From assembly GCF_006175985.1 (NCBI RefSeq), contig NZ_SRSH01000016.1:62001-126000 (forward strand): a stretch of 64,000 nucleotides of DNA, written 5' to 3'. Under the pieces are notes generated by a model. It did no database searches. It had not been told where the DNA came from and saw only the letters and a list, made by a program, of their open reading frames with translations. How positions within the stretch are numbered: the stretch's first letter is position 1; each line of letters begins with the position of its first letter. This stretch comes from Methylotetracoccus oryzae. Lineage in GTDB: Bacteria > Pseudomonadota > Gammaproteobacteria > Methylococcales > Methylococcaceae. Below, piece by piece: positions 45,787 through 54,239 of this stretch. The translations under genes were made by a program, and so were the position numbers.

Positions 45787-47508
45787 CTAGAGCTGGTCCA
45801 AGCGCGGCGGACCCTGCCGCCCCAGCCACGCGCGCCGGAACCGGGCTTGTGTTTCTTCGGCGTCCTCCCGTTTCCCTGCCTGTCGATAGGCCTCGGCCAG
45901 TCCGTACAGGGACCAGCCGTTTTGCGGTGCCTGCTCAAGGCTTTTCCGGAATGCGGCGACAGCCCCCTCGACATCGCCGGATTGCAGCTTCGCGGCGCCC
46001 AGCGACTGACGCACCGGGTAGTACCAGAACGGGGGTTCGAGGTAGGGGAGTTGGTCTTCGAGCGCAATGGCCGCTTCGAACTGCGAGACCGCGCCCGCCA
46101 GGTCGCCCCGGTGCTGCGCGAGGCGCGCCCGCACCACGTGCGCAGCCAGTTCGAGCACGGACTTGCCGGGCACACCAGCCGCTTCCAGAGCATTGAAGTC
46201 GCTGCTCCGGATCAGGTGGTCGATGGCCGTTGCGGCGGCTTCGGCGGCGGGAAAGTCGCCTTGTCGAGCCGCGGTGACACCGCGCAGGTAAAGCCACATC
46301 GCGCTGACGTAGGGTAGGCGGTCGCCGGGATCGGCGACTTTCGCGACGGTCCCCGCATCGCCGAACTGCGCATGCACGAAGTACGGCGCCGCCATGATCG
46401 GCTGCACCCATGCCGCGTCGGCCATCCGTCCCTCCGCCGCCATACGCGCCAGGTTTTCGGCCGCCTGCAGCGCGGTTGGACCGTCGCCGGCCATCTGCGC
46501 CGAGACCATCAGAAAATGCACGTTGTGCGGATAGTAGCCACCGGGATAAATGCCCTCGGCACTGGCCTGCGCGAGGTAGCGCTCGTCGGTTGCGACCGCC
46601 GCCTGGTTCGTGGCGAGGGAATCGCGGTAGCGCCCGACCCGGAAGAAGATATGGCTGGGCATGTGGACCAGGTGTCCGGCGCCGGGCATCAGGCCAACCA
46701 ACCGCTCGGCATGGGGTTCCGCGCGGCCCAGGTCGGTCGAGGCCTCGACGATGTGGATGTACAGGTGGATGGCCCCGGGATGCTCGGGATTACGCTGTAG
46801 CACGCGTTGGAGCATCGCGACGATCTGCTCGGTGTGCCCCTTGGGTTTGGTGCCGCCGTCCTGCCAGTAATCCCAGGGCGACAAGTCCATCAGCGCCTCT
46901 GCCGCCAGCACGGCGATGTCGTCGTCATCGGGATAACGCGAGGTCAACGCAGCCATCGCGTCGGCGTAGGCGCGATCCAGGACGATCCGGTCGGTCTTCG
47001 GGTCGGCGGCATAACGAGTGGACAAAGCGGCAATCAGGGCTTGCTCGCTGGGGCTGGCCGTCGCCGCGCGCGCTCGCGCTTCCGCGACGGCGGCCAGCGC
47101 CGATGCACCGTCGGTCGGGTTCATGGGCGCATTGATGTTCGGGCCGAGCACCAGGGCCTCGCCCCAGAACGCCATCGCGCAGCCCGGATCGTGTCGTTGC
47201 GCCGCCCGAAAAGCGCGCCGCGCTTCGGCATGGTTGAACGCGTAGGCGAGCCGCAGTCCCTGGTCGAAGTAACGCTGGGCCAGCGGGTTGGTGGTCGTGA
47301 CCGGATGGGCTAGACGCCCCAGGCCGTCCCACAGAGGCGGATCCTTCGCGAGCGTCGCGTCGCTGTCGGTGCCCCCGGGCAGGTCGCGGCCGAAAGGCCT
47401 GGTTTCGGTTCTAGCCTGCACCGTATCCGCAATGACACCGCTCAGCACCAGCAGCAGCGCGGCTGTTCTCGCGCCGCTCCAATTCTCGAGGGTCCGCGCC
47501 GCGGCCAC
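45787..47508 (-). CDS. Exported TPR-repeat protein
   Basis: 573 residues from a GTG one base after the permease stop codon. Signal peptide: GARTAALLLVLSGVIADTVQA. Several tetratricopeptide-like repeats follow, for example YFDQGLRLAYAFNHAEARRA (TPR-type helix pair) and LGAAKLQSGDVEGAVAAFRK, then WSLYGLAEAYRQAGKREDAE. The middle contains the conserved segments HPGAIHLYIHIVEASTD and HLVHMPSHIFFRVGRY, which recur in a family of proteobacterial exported TPR proteins of unknown function. Tight spacing after the nickel/cobalt permease implies translational coupling and possibly a metal-related role. Confidence 0.8.
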   Translation of the reverse strand: MAAARTLENWSGARTAALLLVLSGVIADTVQARTETRPFGRDLPGGTDSDATLAKDPPLWDGLGRLAHPVTTTNPLAQRYFDQGLRLAYAFNHAEARRAFRAAQRHDPGCAMAFWGEALVLGPNINAPMNPTDGASALAAVAEARARAATASPSEQALIAALSTRYAADPKTDRIVLDRAYADAMAALTSRYPDDDDIAVLAAEALMDLSPWDYWQDGGTKPKGHTEQIVAMLQRVLQRNPEHPGAIHLYIHIVEASTDLGRAEPHAERLVGLMPGAGHLVHMPSHIFFRVGRYRDSLATNQAAVATDERYLAQASAEGIYPGGYYPHNVHFLMVSAQMAGDGPTALQAAENLARMAAEGRMADAAWVQPIMAAPYFVHAQFGDAGTVAKVADPGDRLPYVSAMWLYLRGVTAARQGDFPAAEAAATAIDHLIRSSDFNALEAAGVPGKSVLELAAHVVRARLAQHRGDLAGAVSQFEAAIALEDQLPYLEPPFWYYPVRQSLGAAKLQSGDVEGAVAAFRKSLEQAPQNGWSLYGLAEAYRQAGKREDAEETQARFRRAWLGRQGPPRLDQL

Positions 47509-47509
47509 G

Positions 47510-48328
47510 TCAGTTCCGGACCGTTGCCGACGCGTCGCCCTGCGGCCGGGAGAGCCAGTTCGCCACGAGGAAGCTCAGTGCCACGACCGCAACGACGCTC
47601 CCGCCCAGAGCCAGTTCCTTGCCGTTGCTCCACGAATCGACCGCCGGAACGAAGTACTTCGCGGCGCCAAAGGTCGCGACGCCCAGGCTGATGCCCGCCA
47701 CGGTCAGACCCATGACCCGCGAAGCCAACAAAGCGATGCGATCGGCGCGGTTGATCAGGCGGGAAATCCACAGCCCGTTCGCCGAATCAGCGATCAGCAT
47801 GCCCAGCGTGAATACCGCCCCGAGTGTCAGTGCATGAATCCACCCCCCATACTGCGTCGCGGTCAGTGCGAACAGCGAAGCCTGGCTCAGCGTATCGAAG
47901 GACAGCGCGAACAGCGCACCGATCAGGGCGATGGGGAGCGGGCTGCCGCTGCGCTGGAAACGGCCCAGCAGCCGGCTCTTCAGTCCGACGGTCCGGACGT
48001 GGAGGTGGTGAGGCGTCGAGAGCACCGCGCGCAGGTTCGCGATACCCAGCACCGTCAGGAACGCAATGGAAATCCAGGCGCCGGTGTCTGCCGCCCAGGC
48101 GGGTACCTCCCAGCGGTTCGACAACGCGCCGACCGAGACCGAAATCGCGATGACGACCGCGCCGTGTCCCAAGGAGAACAGCAACCCGCACCAGCGGGCC
48201 AGCCTCGGCCGTAGCGGCGCGTTGTAGCGGGTCAGACCATCGATCATCGCGAGATGATCGGCATCGACCCCGTGCTTCAGACCCAGTGTGAAGACCAGCG
48301 CAATCAACGCGGACCAATCGGTGGGCAT
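47510..48328 (-). CDS. NiCoT-family nickel/cobalt permease
   Basis: 272 residues, about seven or eight membrane helices. LGLKHGVDADHLAMID near the N-terminus is the HX4DH metal motif that defines NiCoT transporters, and LFSLGHGAVVIAI and LSFDTLSQASLFAL are further family blocks. GGAAGGAG lies just before the ATG at 48328. It moves Ni(II) and/or Co(II) across the inner membrane; direction and metal cannot be told from sequence. No nickel enzyme or cobalamin genes are nearby. It is the first gene of a two-gene unit with the exported TPR protein. Confidence 0.85.
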   Translation of the reverse strand: MPTDWSALIALVFTLGLKHGVDADHLAMIDGLTRYNAPLRPRLARWCGLLFSLGHGAVVIAISVSVGALSNRWEVPAWAADTGAWISIAFLTVLGIANLRAVLSTPHHLHVRTVGLKSRLLGRFQRSGSPLPIALIGALFALSFDTLSQASLFALTATQYGGWIHALTLGAVFTLGMLIADSANGLWISRLINRADRIALLASRVMGLTVAGISLGVATFGAAKYFVPAVDSWSNGKELALGGSVVAVVALSFLVANWLSRPQGDASATVRN

Positions 48329-48516
48329 ACGCTCCTTCCCCAATGAATCAAGGCTGGTTGACGACTGCGGCCAATCCGTGTTCGTTCGTCCGATGGCCGC
48401 CGCCGGGTTGGACCGCGTCCAAGGCTCAGGTCGAACGGCTGGCCCTGGCCCCTGCGGCCGGCGTCCCACGGTAACGTAACACGGCCCCTGCCGGGGTGCG
48501 AGTCCGTTGCCGCCGA

Positions 48517-48741
48517 TCAGGCCTTCAGCCTACCTTGCAACTCCATTGCATTCCGTTGCGCCTGATCGCCGAAGTTGTTGTTGAACAGCACGTGAACCTG
48601 GCCGGTCTGGTGGGAAAGCTCGCGGATCGAGTCCGCCAGTTCACGCAGTTTCCTTTCGGCGTAGCGGTAGTTGAACAGGCCGTAGTCGATCAGTGTCTTG
48701 TCGGTCCAGGACGCGGTGCCGATCAGGATGCGGTCAGCCAT
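48517..48741 (-). pseudogene. Internally deleted DUF72 gene
   Basis: A 74-residue frame that reads like the two ends of a DUF72 protein joined together. It starts MADRILIGTASWTDKTLIDYG, the normal N-terminus of the roughly 240-290-residue family, and jumps directly to NYRYAERKLRELADSIREL and QVHVLFNNNFGDQAQRNA, the normal C-terminus. About 170-200 residues in the middle of the barrel are missing, yet the frame is kept. It is unlikely to fold as a TIM-barrel-like DUF72 protein. It may be a relic or, less likely, a new small protein. Confidence 0.75.
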
Positions 48742-49264
48742 GGCGGGTATCTCCACGGGTGGGGGGGCGACCCACGGAGCACCGAAGCCGGTCGAACGCG
48801 CAGGCCGGAGCGCGGGCTAGTCGTTGCGTCGTGACCGTTCAATTCCGGCGGGCGATCGTCGGGCGCGCGCGCATCCCCAATAGTTCACCGCTTGTCGGGC
48901 CGCTCCGGCGCATGCCGTGCCTCGACAGCGGGTGGCTTGCGCAGGCCGAAGTCGGCGGTTCATCCGCGCCATCCGAGCGGTCGAGTGAGTTGACAATGCC
49001 TCCGGCGACCGGCATTGTCGCGTGTCGGCTCCGGCAACACGCCCTGCCACGGTCGACCGCCTGCGGAGTTTTCATTCGATCGTCATGCCCGCGACGAACC
49101 GGCGGCCGCCATCAAGCGGGTTGTGATGATGCGGGGGGCATCATGCATCTTTCGATAGGCCTGGTGCTCGAAATGAGGGCAATGAGTCCGGGATCCGGCC
49201 CGTTCGGGCTCGTCGCCCCGAACCGACTCATCCTGCTTTTCGTGTTGGGCGCGGTGGCTTGACC
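48742..49264. other. Intergenic region with long perfect inverted repeat
   Basis: 523 bp between the DUF72 remnant and the hybrid histidine kinase, divergent. No frame in it is convincing. A perfect 9-bp inverted repeat lies at 48993-49020 (GACAATGCC, spacer 10, GGCATTGTC). It lacks a T-tract, so it is more like an operator than a terminator, or it may act as an RNA stem. Confidence 0.4.
48993..49020. repeat. Perfect 9-bp inverted repeat
   Basis: GACAATGCC at 48993-49001 and GGCATTGTC at 49012-49020 are exact reverse complements separated by TCCGGCGACC, whose CCGG/CG content could extend the stem. It lies about 245 bp before the kinase start. It might be a binding site for a dimeric regulator or a transcript hairpin. 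Confidence 0.45.
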
Positions 49265-51151
49265 ATGAAACTCAATGCGCTCCAGCGGCTTGGTGCCCTT
49301 CCGTTTGTCACTATCGCAGCCAGCCTCATCGTGCTGTGCGCAGTTGGCTTGGTCGCGGCGCTCGATCTGCTGCTCAAGGGCAGCGTGCTGCCCGTCGACC
49401 TGCTAATCGGCGGTCTGACGGGACTTTTGATCGGCCCCGTCTTCGTCTACATCCCGTTCCAGCTCGGCCGCCGCGTGCAGACCCTCAGCGGCGAACTCGA
49501 CGAGGCAAACCTCCAGCTTCGGAGCGAGGCCGAGTCCTTGCGCCAACTGGCATCCGAGCTGGCGCGGGCGAATCAGCGGCTGGGATTCTCACAGTCGTTG
49601 GCCCGAATCGCGTATTACGAAGTGGATCTCGGCTCCGGCACCGTCACGGGCTCGCCGGAACTGTTCGCGTTGTTCCCGATCGGTGCGAACCAGACAGCGA
49701 CCCTCGGCGGCTGGCGCGAGCAGGTCCATCCCCATGACCGCGGTCGATTCTCCGACCTGATCGACCGTTGCGCCCATCTGGCCGAGTCAGTCGAACTGGA
49801 CTTCCGCGTGCTCGGCACCGCCGACACCGAACGCTGGTTGCACCTTTACGGGGAACTCGCGCCCGGAGATGGGAATTCCGCCGGCAGTGTCCTCGGGATC
49901 GTGCAGGACATTACCGAACAGCGGCGGGCGGAAGCGCTGCGCCGGGCGAACGAGCGGCTCATGACCGACAACGCGGCGCTGGCCGAAGCGGACCGCATGA
50001 AGGACGAGTTCCTCGCGACGATGAGTCACGAACTGCGCACCCCCCTGACCGGGGTGTTGAGCCTCGCCGAAGCGCTGCAGGAGGAAGCCTATGGCCCTCT
50101 GAACATGGAGCAGCAGGAGAAGCTCGGGATCATCGAGAGCAGCGGCCGGCATCTGCTGAGGTTGATCAACGACATCCTGGATCTGGCGAAAATCCGGTCC
50201 GGTACGGCGGATGTGGTGAGGGAGGATTTCCTGCTGCGTGAGGCCTACCGACCGGCACTGGCGACGATACAGCGCCTCGCGCTCGAACGTGGGCTCGACA
50301 TCACCGTCCCGGAAGATGCCCAGATCTGGGTGCATGGCGATCCGCTCCGTCTGAAGCAGATTCTGCTGAACCTGCTGGGGAATGCCATCAAATTCACGCC
50401 GGGTGGCGGCCGAATCGGCCTGGAAGTTCGGCAGGAAGCGGGGGCTCGCGAGGTGCAGTGCACCGTTTGGGACACCGGTGTCGGCATCGCCACGGAGGAC
50501 CTCGCCAAGCTGTTCCAGCCGTTCGTGCAGCTGGACAGCCGGCTGGCTCGTTGTCATGGAGGGGCAGGGCTGGGACTCTGTCTTGCACAACGGCTCGCGG
50601 AACTCCAGGGCGGGCGCATCACCGTGAGCAGTCGGCCGGGCGTCGGCAGTCGCTTTACCGTGCATCTGCCGCTTGCGCGTGTGACGGTTGCCGAGCCAGG
50701 TGAACGCTTGCCGGAACCGGCAGCAAATCCGGCCCCTCCCGGGCGCGGAAAAGTGCTGCTGGTCGATGACGATGAGATCAACCGTGACATTTATCGCGAG
50801 TACCTGGAGCTCAAGGGCTTCGCCCCGGTGCTCGCCGAGGACGGCCAACAAGCCCTGGCGCTTGCGCTAACCGAACGGCCCGACGTCATCGTCATGGATG
50901 TCCAGATGCCGGTGATGGACGGGCTTGAGGCCACGCGGCGACTCCGCGCCGCGGATGATCCGCGTCTGGCGGAAACACCCGTGATCGCGCTGAGCGCCCT
51001 GGCGATGCCGGGCGACCGACAGCGCTGCATCGAGGCCGGTTGCGACGTCTATCTGTCCAAGCCCGTGCGGCTGGACGAACTCGTGCGCACGCTGACCGTT
51101 CAGTTGGAGCGCCGCCACTCAGCTGCCGCTGAAAACAGCCCGGCCCGGTGA
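49265..51151 (+). CDS. Hybrid histidine kinase with PAS and receiver domains
   Basis: 628 residues. Two N-terminal membrane helices (IAASLIVLCAVGLVAALDLL and LIGGLTGLLIGPVFVYIPF) are followed by a coiled-coil stretch and a PAS-like domain (YYEVDLGSGTVTGSPELFAL). The HisKA domain has the phospho-accepting His255 in MSHELRTPLTG. The ATPase domain follows with NLLGNAIKFTPGGG (N box) and WDTGVGI and GGAGLGLCL (G boxes). The C-terminal receiver has VIVMDVQMPVMDG with phospho-acceptor Asp545 and the Lys in YLSKPV. It senses an unknown membrane or cytosolic signal and passes phosphate to an internal receiver. No partner response regulator or DNA-binding output lies next to it. Confidence 0.92.
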   Translation: MKLNALQRLGALPFVTIAASLIVLCAVGLVAALDLLLKGSVLPVDLLIGGLTGLLIGPVFVYIPFQLGRRVQTLSGELDEANLQLRSEAESLRQLASELARANQRLGFSQSLARIAYYEVDLGSGTVTGSPELFALFPIGANQTATLGGWREQVHPHDRGRFSDLIDRCAHLAESVELDFRVLGTADTERWLHLYGELAPGDGNSAGSVLGIVQDITEQRRAEALRRANERLMTDNAALAEADRMKDEFLATMSHELRTPLTGVLSLAEALQEEAYGPLNMEQQEKLGIIESSGRHLLRLINDILDLAKIRSGTADVVREDFLLREAYRPALATIQRLALERGLDITVPEDAQIWVHGDPLRLKQILLNLLGNAIKFTPGGGRIGLEVRQEAGAREVQCTVWDTGVGIATEDLAKLFQPFVQLDSRLARCHGGAGLGLCLAQRLAELQGGRITVSSRPGVGSRFTVHLPLARVTVAEPGERLPEPAANPAPPGRGKVLLVDDDEINRDIYREYLELKGFAPVLAEDGQQALALALTERPDVIVMDVQMPVMDGLEATRRLRAADDPRLAETPVIALSALAMPGDRQRCIEAGCDVYLSKPVRLDELVRTLTVQLERRHSAAAENSPAR

Positions 51152-51178
51152 GGGCGCGCTGCCGCGTTTCGGGGCTGG

Positions 51179-51721
51179 TTAAGCGCCCAGCACCAGGCTG
51201 ACGTTGTTTGCGACAACCCAGGCATAGAAACCCACGGCAGTCCCCAGCGTGGCGGTGATCCAGCGACTTTTCATCTTGTGCCGGTCGAAGAACAGGAAGG
51301 TGATGAAGGCCAGACCGACCAGCTTGAGCACCGTGATCGACAAGCCGAGCCCGAAGAACGACGCGCAGGCGTTCAACATGGGGTTCACTTCGTCCACCAG
51401 GGACTGATCGAGCCCCAGGTAGGTCACGATGCCGTCGGCGATCTGCAGCAGGCCGAACAGAACGATCAGGGTGGCCGTCACGGCAACCGACCAACCGGCG
51501 GAGGTCCGCGCGCGGCTACGCGGGGACACCGACCGAGCGCAGTGATCCAGTGTGTTCGCGTTGCAGGTCAGCGCACCGCACCAATTCAACGCGGAAGTGC
51601 ACGGCGGTGGGACCAGGAGGCGGTGCGTATCGGTGGGTGGGGGCGCCATGCGGTGAGGCATGGCGGTCAGGGGATAGCGTCGAGTCGGAGGGGTGTCTTC
51701 GGGTCGTATCGGAGGATTCAT
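51179..51721 (-). CDS. DUF5658 membrane protein
   Basis: About 180 residues from the ATG at 51721. The first 90 residues are Pro/Thr-rich and may be untranslated, in which case a GTG at 51529 would give a 116-residue protein. The conserved part has four hydrophobic segments: VAVTATLIVLFGLLQIADGI with VTYLGL, then EVNPMLN, then LSITVLKLVGLAFITFLFF and ITATLGTAVGFYAWVVA. The DGIVTYLGL and E-x-NPM pattern marks DUF5658. It converges with the histidine kinase, with 27 bp between stops. Confidence 0.75.
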   Translation of the reverse strand: MNPPIRPEDTPPTRRYPLTAMPHRMAPPPTDTHRLLVPPPCTSALNWCGALTCNANTLDHCARSVSPRSRARTSAGWSVAVTATLIVLFGLLQIADGIVTYLGLDQSLVDEVNPMLNACASFFGLGLSITVLKLVGLAFITFLFFDRHKMKSRWITATLGTAVGFYAWVVANNVSLVLGA

Positions 51722-51983
51722 TTGGCTCGCATGGCTTAGGATATCGCTAAATGTCAAGCAAGCCTTGCGCCAAATGCTTAGGCATGGGTACCGCACGAGG
51801 CATGAAAGCCCGAATGAACGGACCCGGACGGCATTCCGCCGCCCGGCGCGGAACGCGGCAGGAAGGCGTCCCTGCCGGTCTCAGGGTTGTCAGTTCCCCC
51901 CCATTTGCACCGCAATTTCCGCCAAATGCCCCAATCGGGCGGTACGTGTCCCGTCCGCGCATGCCGCACGGGAGGCCCAGCGT

Positions 51984-53564
51984 TCAGAACGCCAGGACCG
52001 TTTCCACGAAGCCGTAATTCCCCTGATTGCCGGTGTACTGCGCGTTCAGGATGCTCTGGCCGAAGGCGTGACCGTAAAACAGGTTGACGGTCACATGGTC
52101 CACTGGCTTGACGCTCAGCATCATGTGCGCGGTGTAGGCCAACTGGTCGAAGCCCCCGGTCGGTGCCCCGTTGTAGCCGAAGTAGGTGTTGCTCGTGGCG
52201 CCGCTCCCCGAGTAGACGAGATCCCGGCTCTGGTTGACGGTCAGCCAATGAAAGTCGACCCGCAGATTCACTTTCGGGTCCGGCGCAAAGATCGCCTGCA
52301 GGAACACGTCCTGGTTGTTCATCATGTTGTAGAACGGAAATTGCGCGTAGAGCCAGGCCGTGGGCAGCATCTGGAAAAAGGTCTGGTGCTCGCCATCGTT
52401 GGGATTCGGGTCGCCGGAGGCGCTGTTGATTCCGGCGCGGATCCAGGGGGCGCTCCAGTATTCGGAGAACTGGTAGCCGAGTTCGACGCCGTAGGCCCAG
52501 GCGTTCTGATCCAGGTTTTGCCATTTGCCGACCTGACCGTAGCCGAAAAAGCTGCCGTCCAGGTTCCCGGGACCGAGGGGCAGCAGGTGCGCACCCGCCG
52601 CACCCAGCGTATGAATCTCGATCGGGTCGCTGCGGGTCGCGGCCCGCACCGGGGCCGGGCGGTTATCGGTCGCGACCAGCCCGCGCGTGTCGCTGTAATA
52701 GGTCCAGAACACGCGCCCCAGCGTACTACCAACGGCTTCCGAGTCCTTCAGATTGGCCGTCAGGCCGGCGACGTTGATCCCGCTGATGTCGTGCATCCCG
52801 TTGATCTCGAAGCCGCCGTAGGTCGGCAGGAAGGCGAATCCGCCGATCTCGTAGTCGTCGGTCTGATAACCCAGTTGACCGCCGTCGAAGCTGCGTCCGA
52901 CGTGGGTGTACTCGAACGGGCCGATCAGCCGCTGCGCCCAGCGGAAGTCCTGGATCCACTTCAGGTTCTTATTGCGCGCTACGCCTTGTCCGGCGTCGAA
53001 GTACAGTTGGCGCCCGCCGGTGATCGAGAAACCGTCGGACTTGAACTTGGCATAGCCCTGGCGCAGGAACGCGCTCTGCTGCGTCGTGTGCGGCGTTTGC
53101 GCGTAATAGGCGGCGCCGATCCCGACACCGTTCTCGGGCAGTGCCGCAATCGTGGTGTCCTGGAATTGGGTGAACACCTCAAACGGGCCCTTCGCGGCCC
53201 GGACGCCGAGCTGGAACTTGTTGCCGACGAAGTTGTAGGTCGACTCCTTGGGAATGGCGTTCCCGTTGACGACCGGATCCCCGAACCAGTCGACGAACTC
53301 GCCGCGAATGCGCTCATGCAATTCGACGCGGAAGGTCGAATCGGCCGGTCCCGTGAACTCCGCTTTCCACGGTTGGGGCGGAGCATCGGTCGGCCAGACG
53401 GGGCCCGCCAGGCTCGCGAGCCCGGCCAGCGCGACGATTCGCCGGGCAGTGAGGCGTCCTGTGCCGCTCCACCCTGAGCGGTGCGATGGTGGGACGCGTT
53501 GGGTCAGGTCAGTTGCGGTCGGGGTGGATGCGGTAGCGGCGGAATGCAGGCTGGTTACGGTCAC
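51984..53564 (-). CDS. Alginate-export-like outer-membrane porin
   Basis: 526 residues. After a Ser/Thr-rich lead and signal (RIVALAGLASLAGPVWP), the mature protein opens with FRVELHERIRGEFVDWFGDP. Many barrel strands follow (FRWAQRLIGPFEYTHVGRSF, then GFAFLPTYGGFEINGMHD, then YTGNQGNYGFVETVLAF with a terminal Phe). The pattern agrees with the alginate export family (AlgE-like, about 18 strands). In many gammaproteobacteria such proteins are general anion or sugar porins. No alginate biosynthesis genes are nearby, but the MBOAT unit at 6-9 kb is of the same general kind. Confidence 0.82.
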   Translation of the reverse strand: MTVTSLHSAATASTPTATDLTQRVPPSHRSGWSGTGRLTARRIVALAGLASLAGPVWPTDAPPQPWKAEFTGPADSTFRVELHERIRGEFVDWFGDPVVNGNAIPKESTYNFVGNKFQLGVRAAKGPFEVFTQFQDTTIAALPENGVGIGAAYYAQTPHTTQQSAFLRQGYAKFKSDGFSITGGRQLYFDAGQGVARNKNLKWIQDFRWAQRLIGPFEYTHVGRSFDGGQLGYQTDDYEIGGFAFLPTYGGFEINGMHDISGINVAGLTANLKDSEAVGSTLGRVFWTYYSDTRGLVATDNRPAPVRAATRSDPIEIHTLGAAGAHLLPLGPGNLDGSFFGYGQVGKWQNLDQNAWAYGVELGYQFSEYWSAPWIRAGINSASGDPNPNDGEHQTFFQMLPTAWLYAQFPFYNMMNNQDVFLQAIFAPDPKVNLRVDFHWLTVNQSRDLVYSGSGATSNTYFGYNGAPTGGFDQLAYTAHMMLSVKPVDHVTVNLFYGHAFGQSILNAQYTGNQGNYGFVETVLAF

Positions 53565-54055
53565 CCGGGTCTCCTCGTGCGGTCAGCGTTGCTAGGAAAG
53601 CTCGGCTGCCCCGACCTCGGGCACGAAAAAGGCGTCGTGCCGCGCTGGTGTCAGGGCAGCAGGACGCCGTTGTCCGGGTTGATTCGCACCGGCATTGGTG
53701 CGCACTGGCTAAGATCAAGCAGAGATCGCGCCATCTCCCCAGTTCAATCTCAAGGTACTGTTTAATCATCACTAGCGCACGCAGGCACCGCGTTTCGCCT
53801 GCGCTGACGAAGCCCGGCATGCACCACGGTCTGCCGTTTTCGGGGATCGTCACCCGTCCGTGCACCGCTTTGACGCCGCTGGCGAGCAAGCCGGCGATTG
53901 TGGTGTCGGTTGGAGGGGTAGTGCCGGAGTGATGCCACACAACGGGGAGGTGCGCCCCACGATGGCGCAGGTTCGCAGCGTGTCGCCTTAGCCTCCGCCG
54001 TATCAGTGTTCAAATTTAATGCTTAGTAACAATGTGTTGCATCTTTAGGCCGACG
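53565..54055. other. Long intergenic region before nitrate operon
   Basis: About 490 bp upstream of the nitrate promoter. Frames of 90-140 codons exist on both strands but lack domain content. The last 60 bp are AT-rich (TTCAAATTTAATGC), as expected just upstream of a promoter. An enhancer site for a NtrC-type activator may be here, but I did not find a convincing one. Confidence 0.4.
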
Positions 54056-54056
54056 A

Positions 54057-54073
54057 TGGCACGAACGTTGTAA
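54057..54073 (+). promoter_or_regulatory. Sigma-54-like promoter for nitrate operon
   Basis: TGGCACGAACGTTGTAA matches the -24/-12 consensus (TGGCAC-N5-TTGCA) at all key positions except the last, where GC is GT. The GG lies at 54058-54059 and the second block 10 bases further. The predicted transcript would begin about 54083, immediately before the two-hairpin leader. Sigma-54 control with NtrC is standard for assimilatory nitrate genes. Confidence 0.65.
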
Positions 54074-54088
54074 CGGGTAAAGTCATGC

Positions 54089-54135
54089 GATTCGCGCCAA
54101 CGGCGGTGGCGAATCAGCGGACAAAGGCGTCCCGC
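54089..54135 (+). promoter_or_regulatory. Two-hexaloop ANTAR-protein (NasT/NasR) antitermination element
   Basis: Hairpin P1: GATTCGC at 54089-54095 pairs with GCGAATC at 54109-54115, CC pairs with GG, and the loop is AACGGC (54099-54104). Hairpin P2: GCGGAC at 54117-54122 pairs with GTCC(C)GC at 54129-54135 with one bulged C, and the loop is AAAGGC (54123-54128). Both hexaloops have A at position 1 and G at position 4, the signature bound by ANTAR-domain antiterminators. P2 shares its loop and 3' strand with the terminator that follows, so P2 and the terminator exclude each other. A NasT- or NasR-type protein binding to the leader would keep transcription going into the transporter gene. Confidence 0.8.
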
Positions 54136-54167
54136 GACTGGTCAACCAGTTGCCCGGCGCCTTTTTT
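54124..54167 (+). terminator. Intrinsic attenuator terminator in nitrate leader
   Basis: AAGGCG (54124-54129) with CC pairs with GGCGCCTT (54156-54163). An inner stem GCGACTGG/CCAGTTGC closes a TCAA loop, and a run of six T follows directly. It lies after the promoter but before the transporter ATG at 54240, so it stops transcription by default unless P2 forms. Confidence 0.85.
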
Positions 54168-54239
54168 ATTGCCTGCCGGTCAGCCTTTGTCATCCCGTCG
54201 CGGGACCTCGTGATCACGATCCAACTCCATGGGTGTTTC

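Noticed and set aside
49143..49262. Short frame just before the histidine kinase start
   Set aside because: It contains repeated GGGC/GCCC stretches, has no ribosome binding site or conserved content, and overlaps the kinase lead. Not a convincing gene.
53509..53940. Long minus-strand frame before the nitrate promoter
   Set aside because: Arg/Thr/Cys-rich translation without domain or signal, overlapping the start of the porin gene on the same strand in a different frame.
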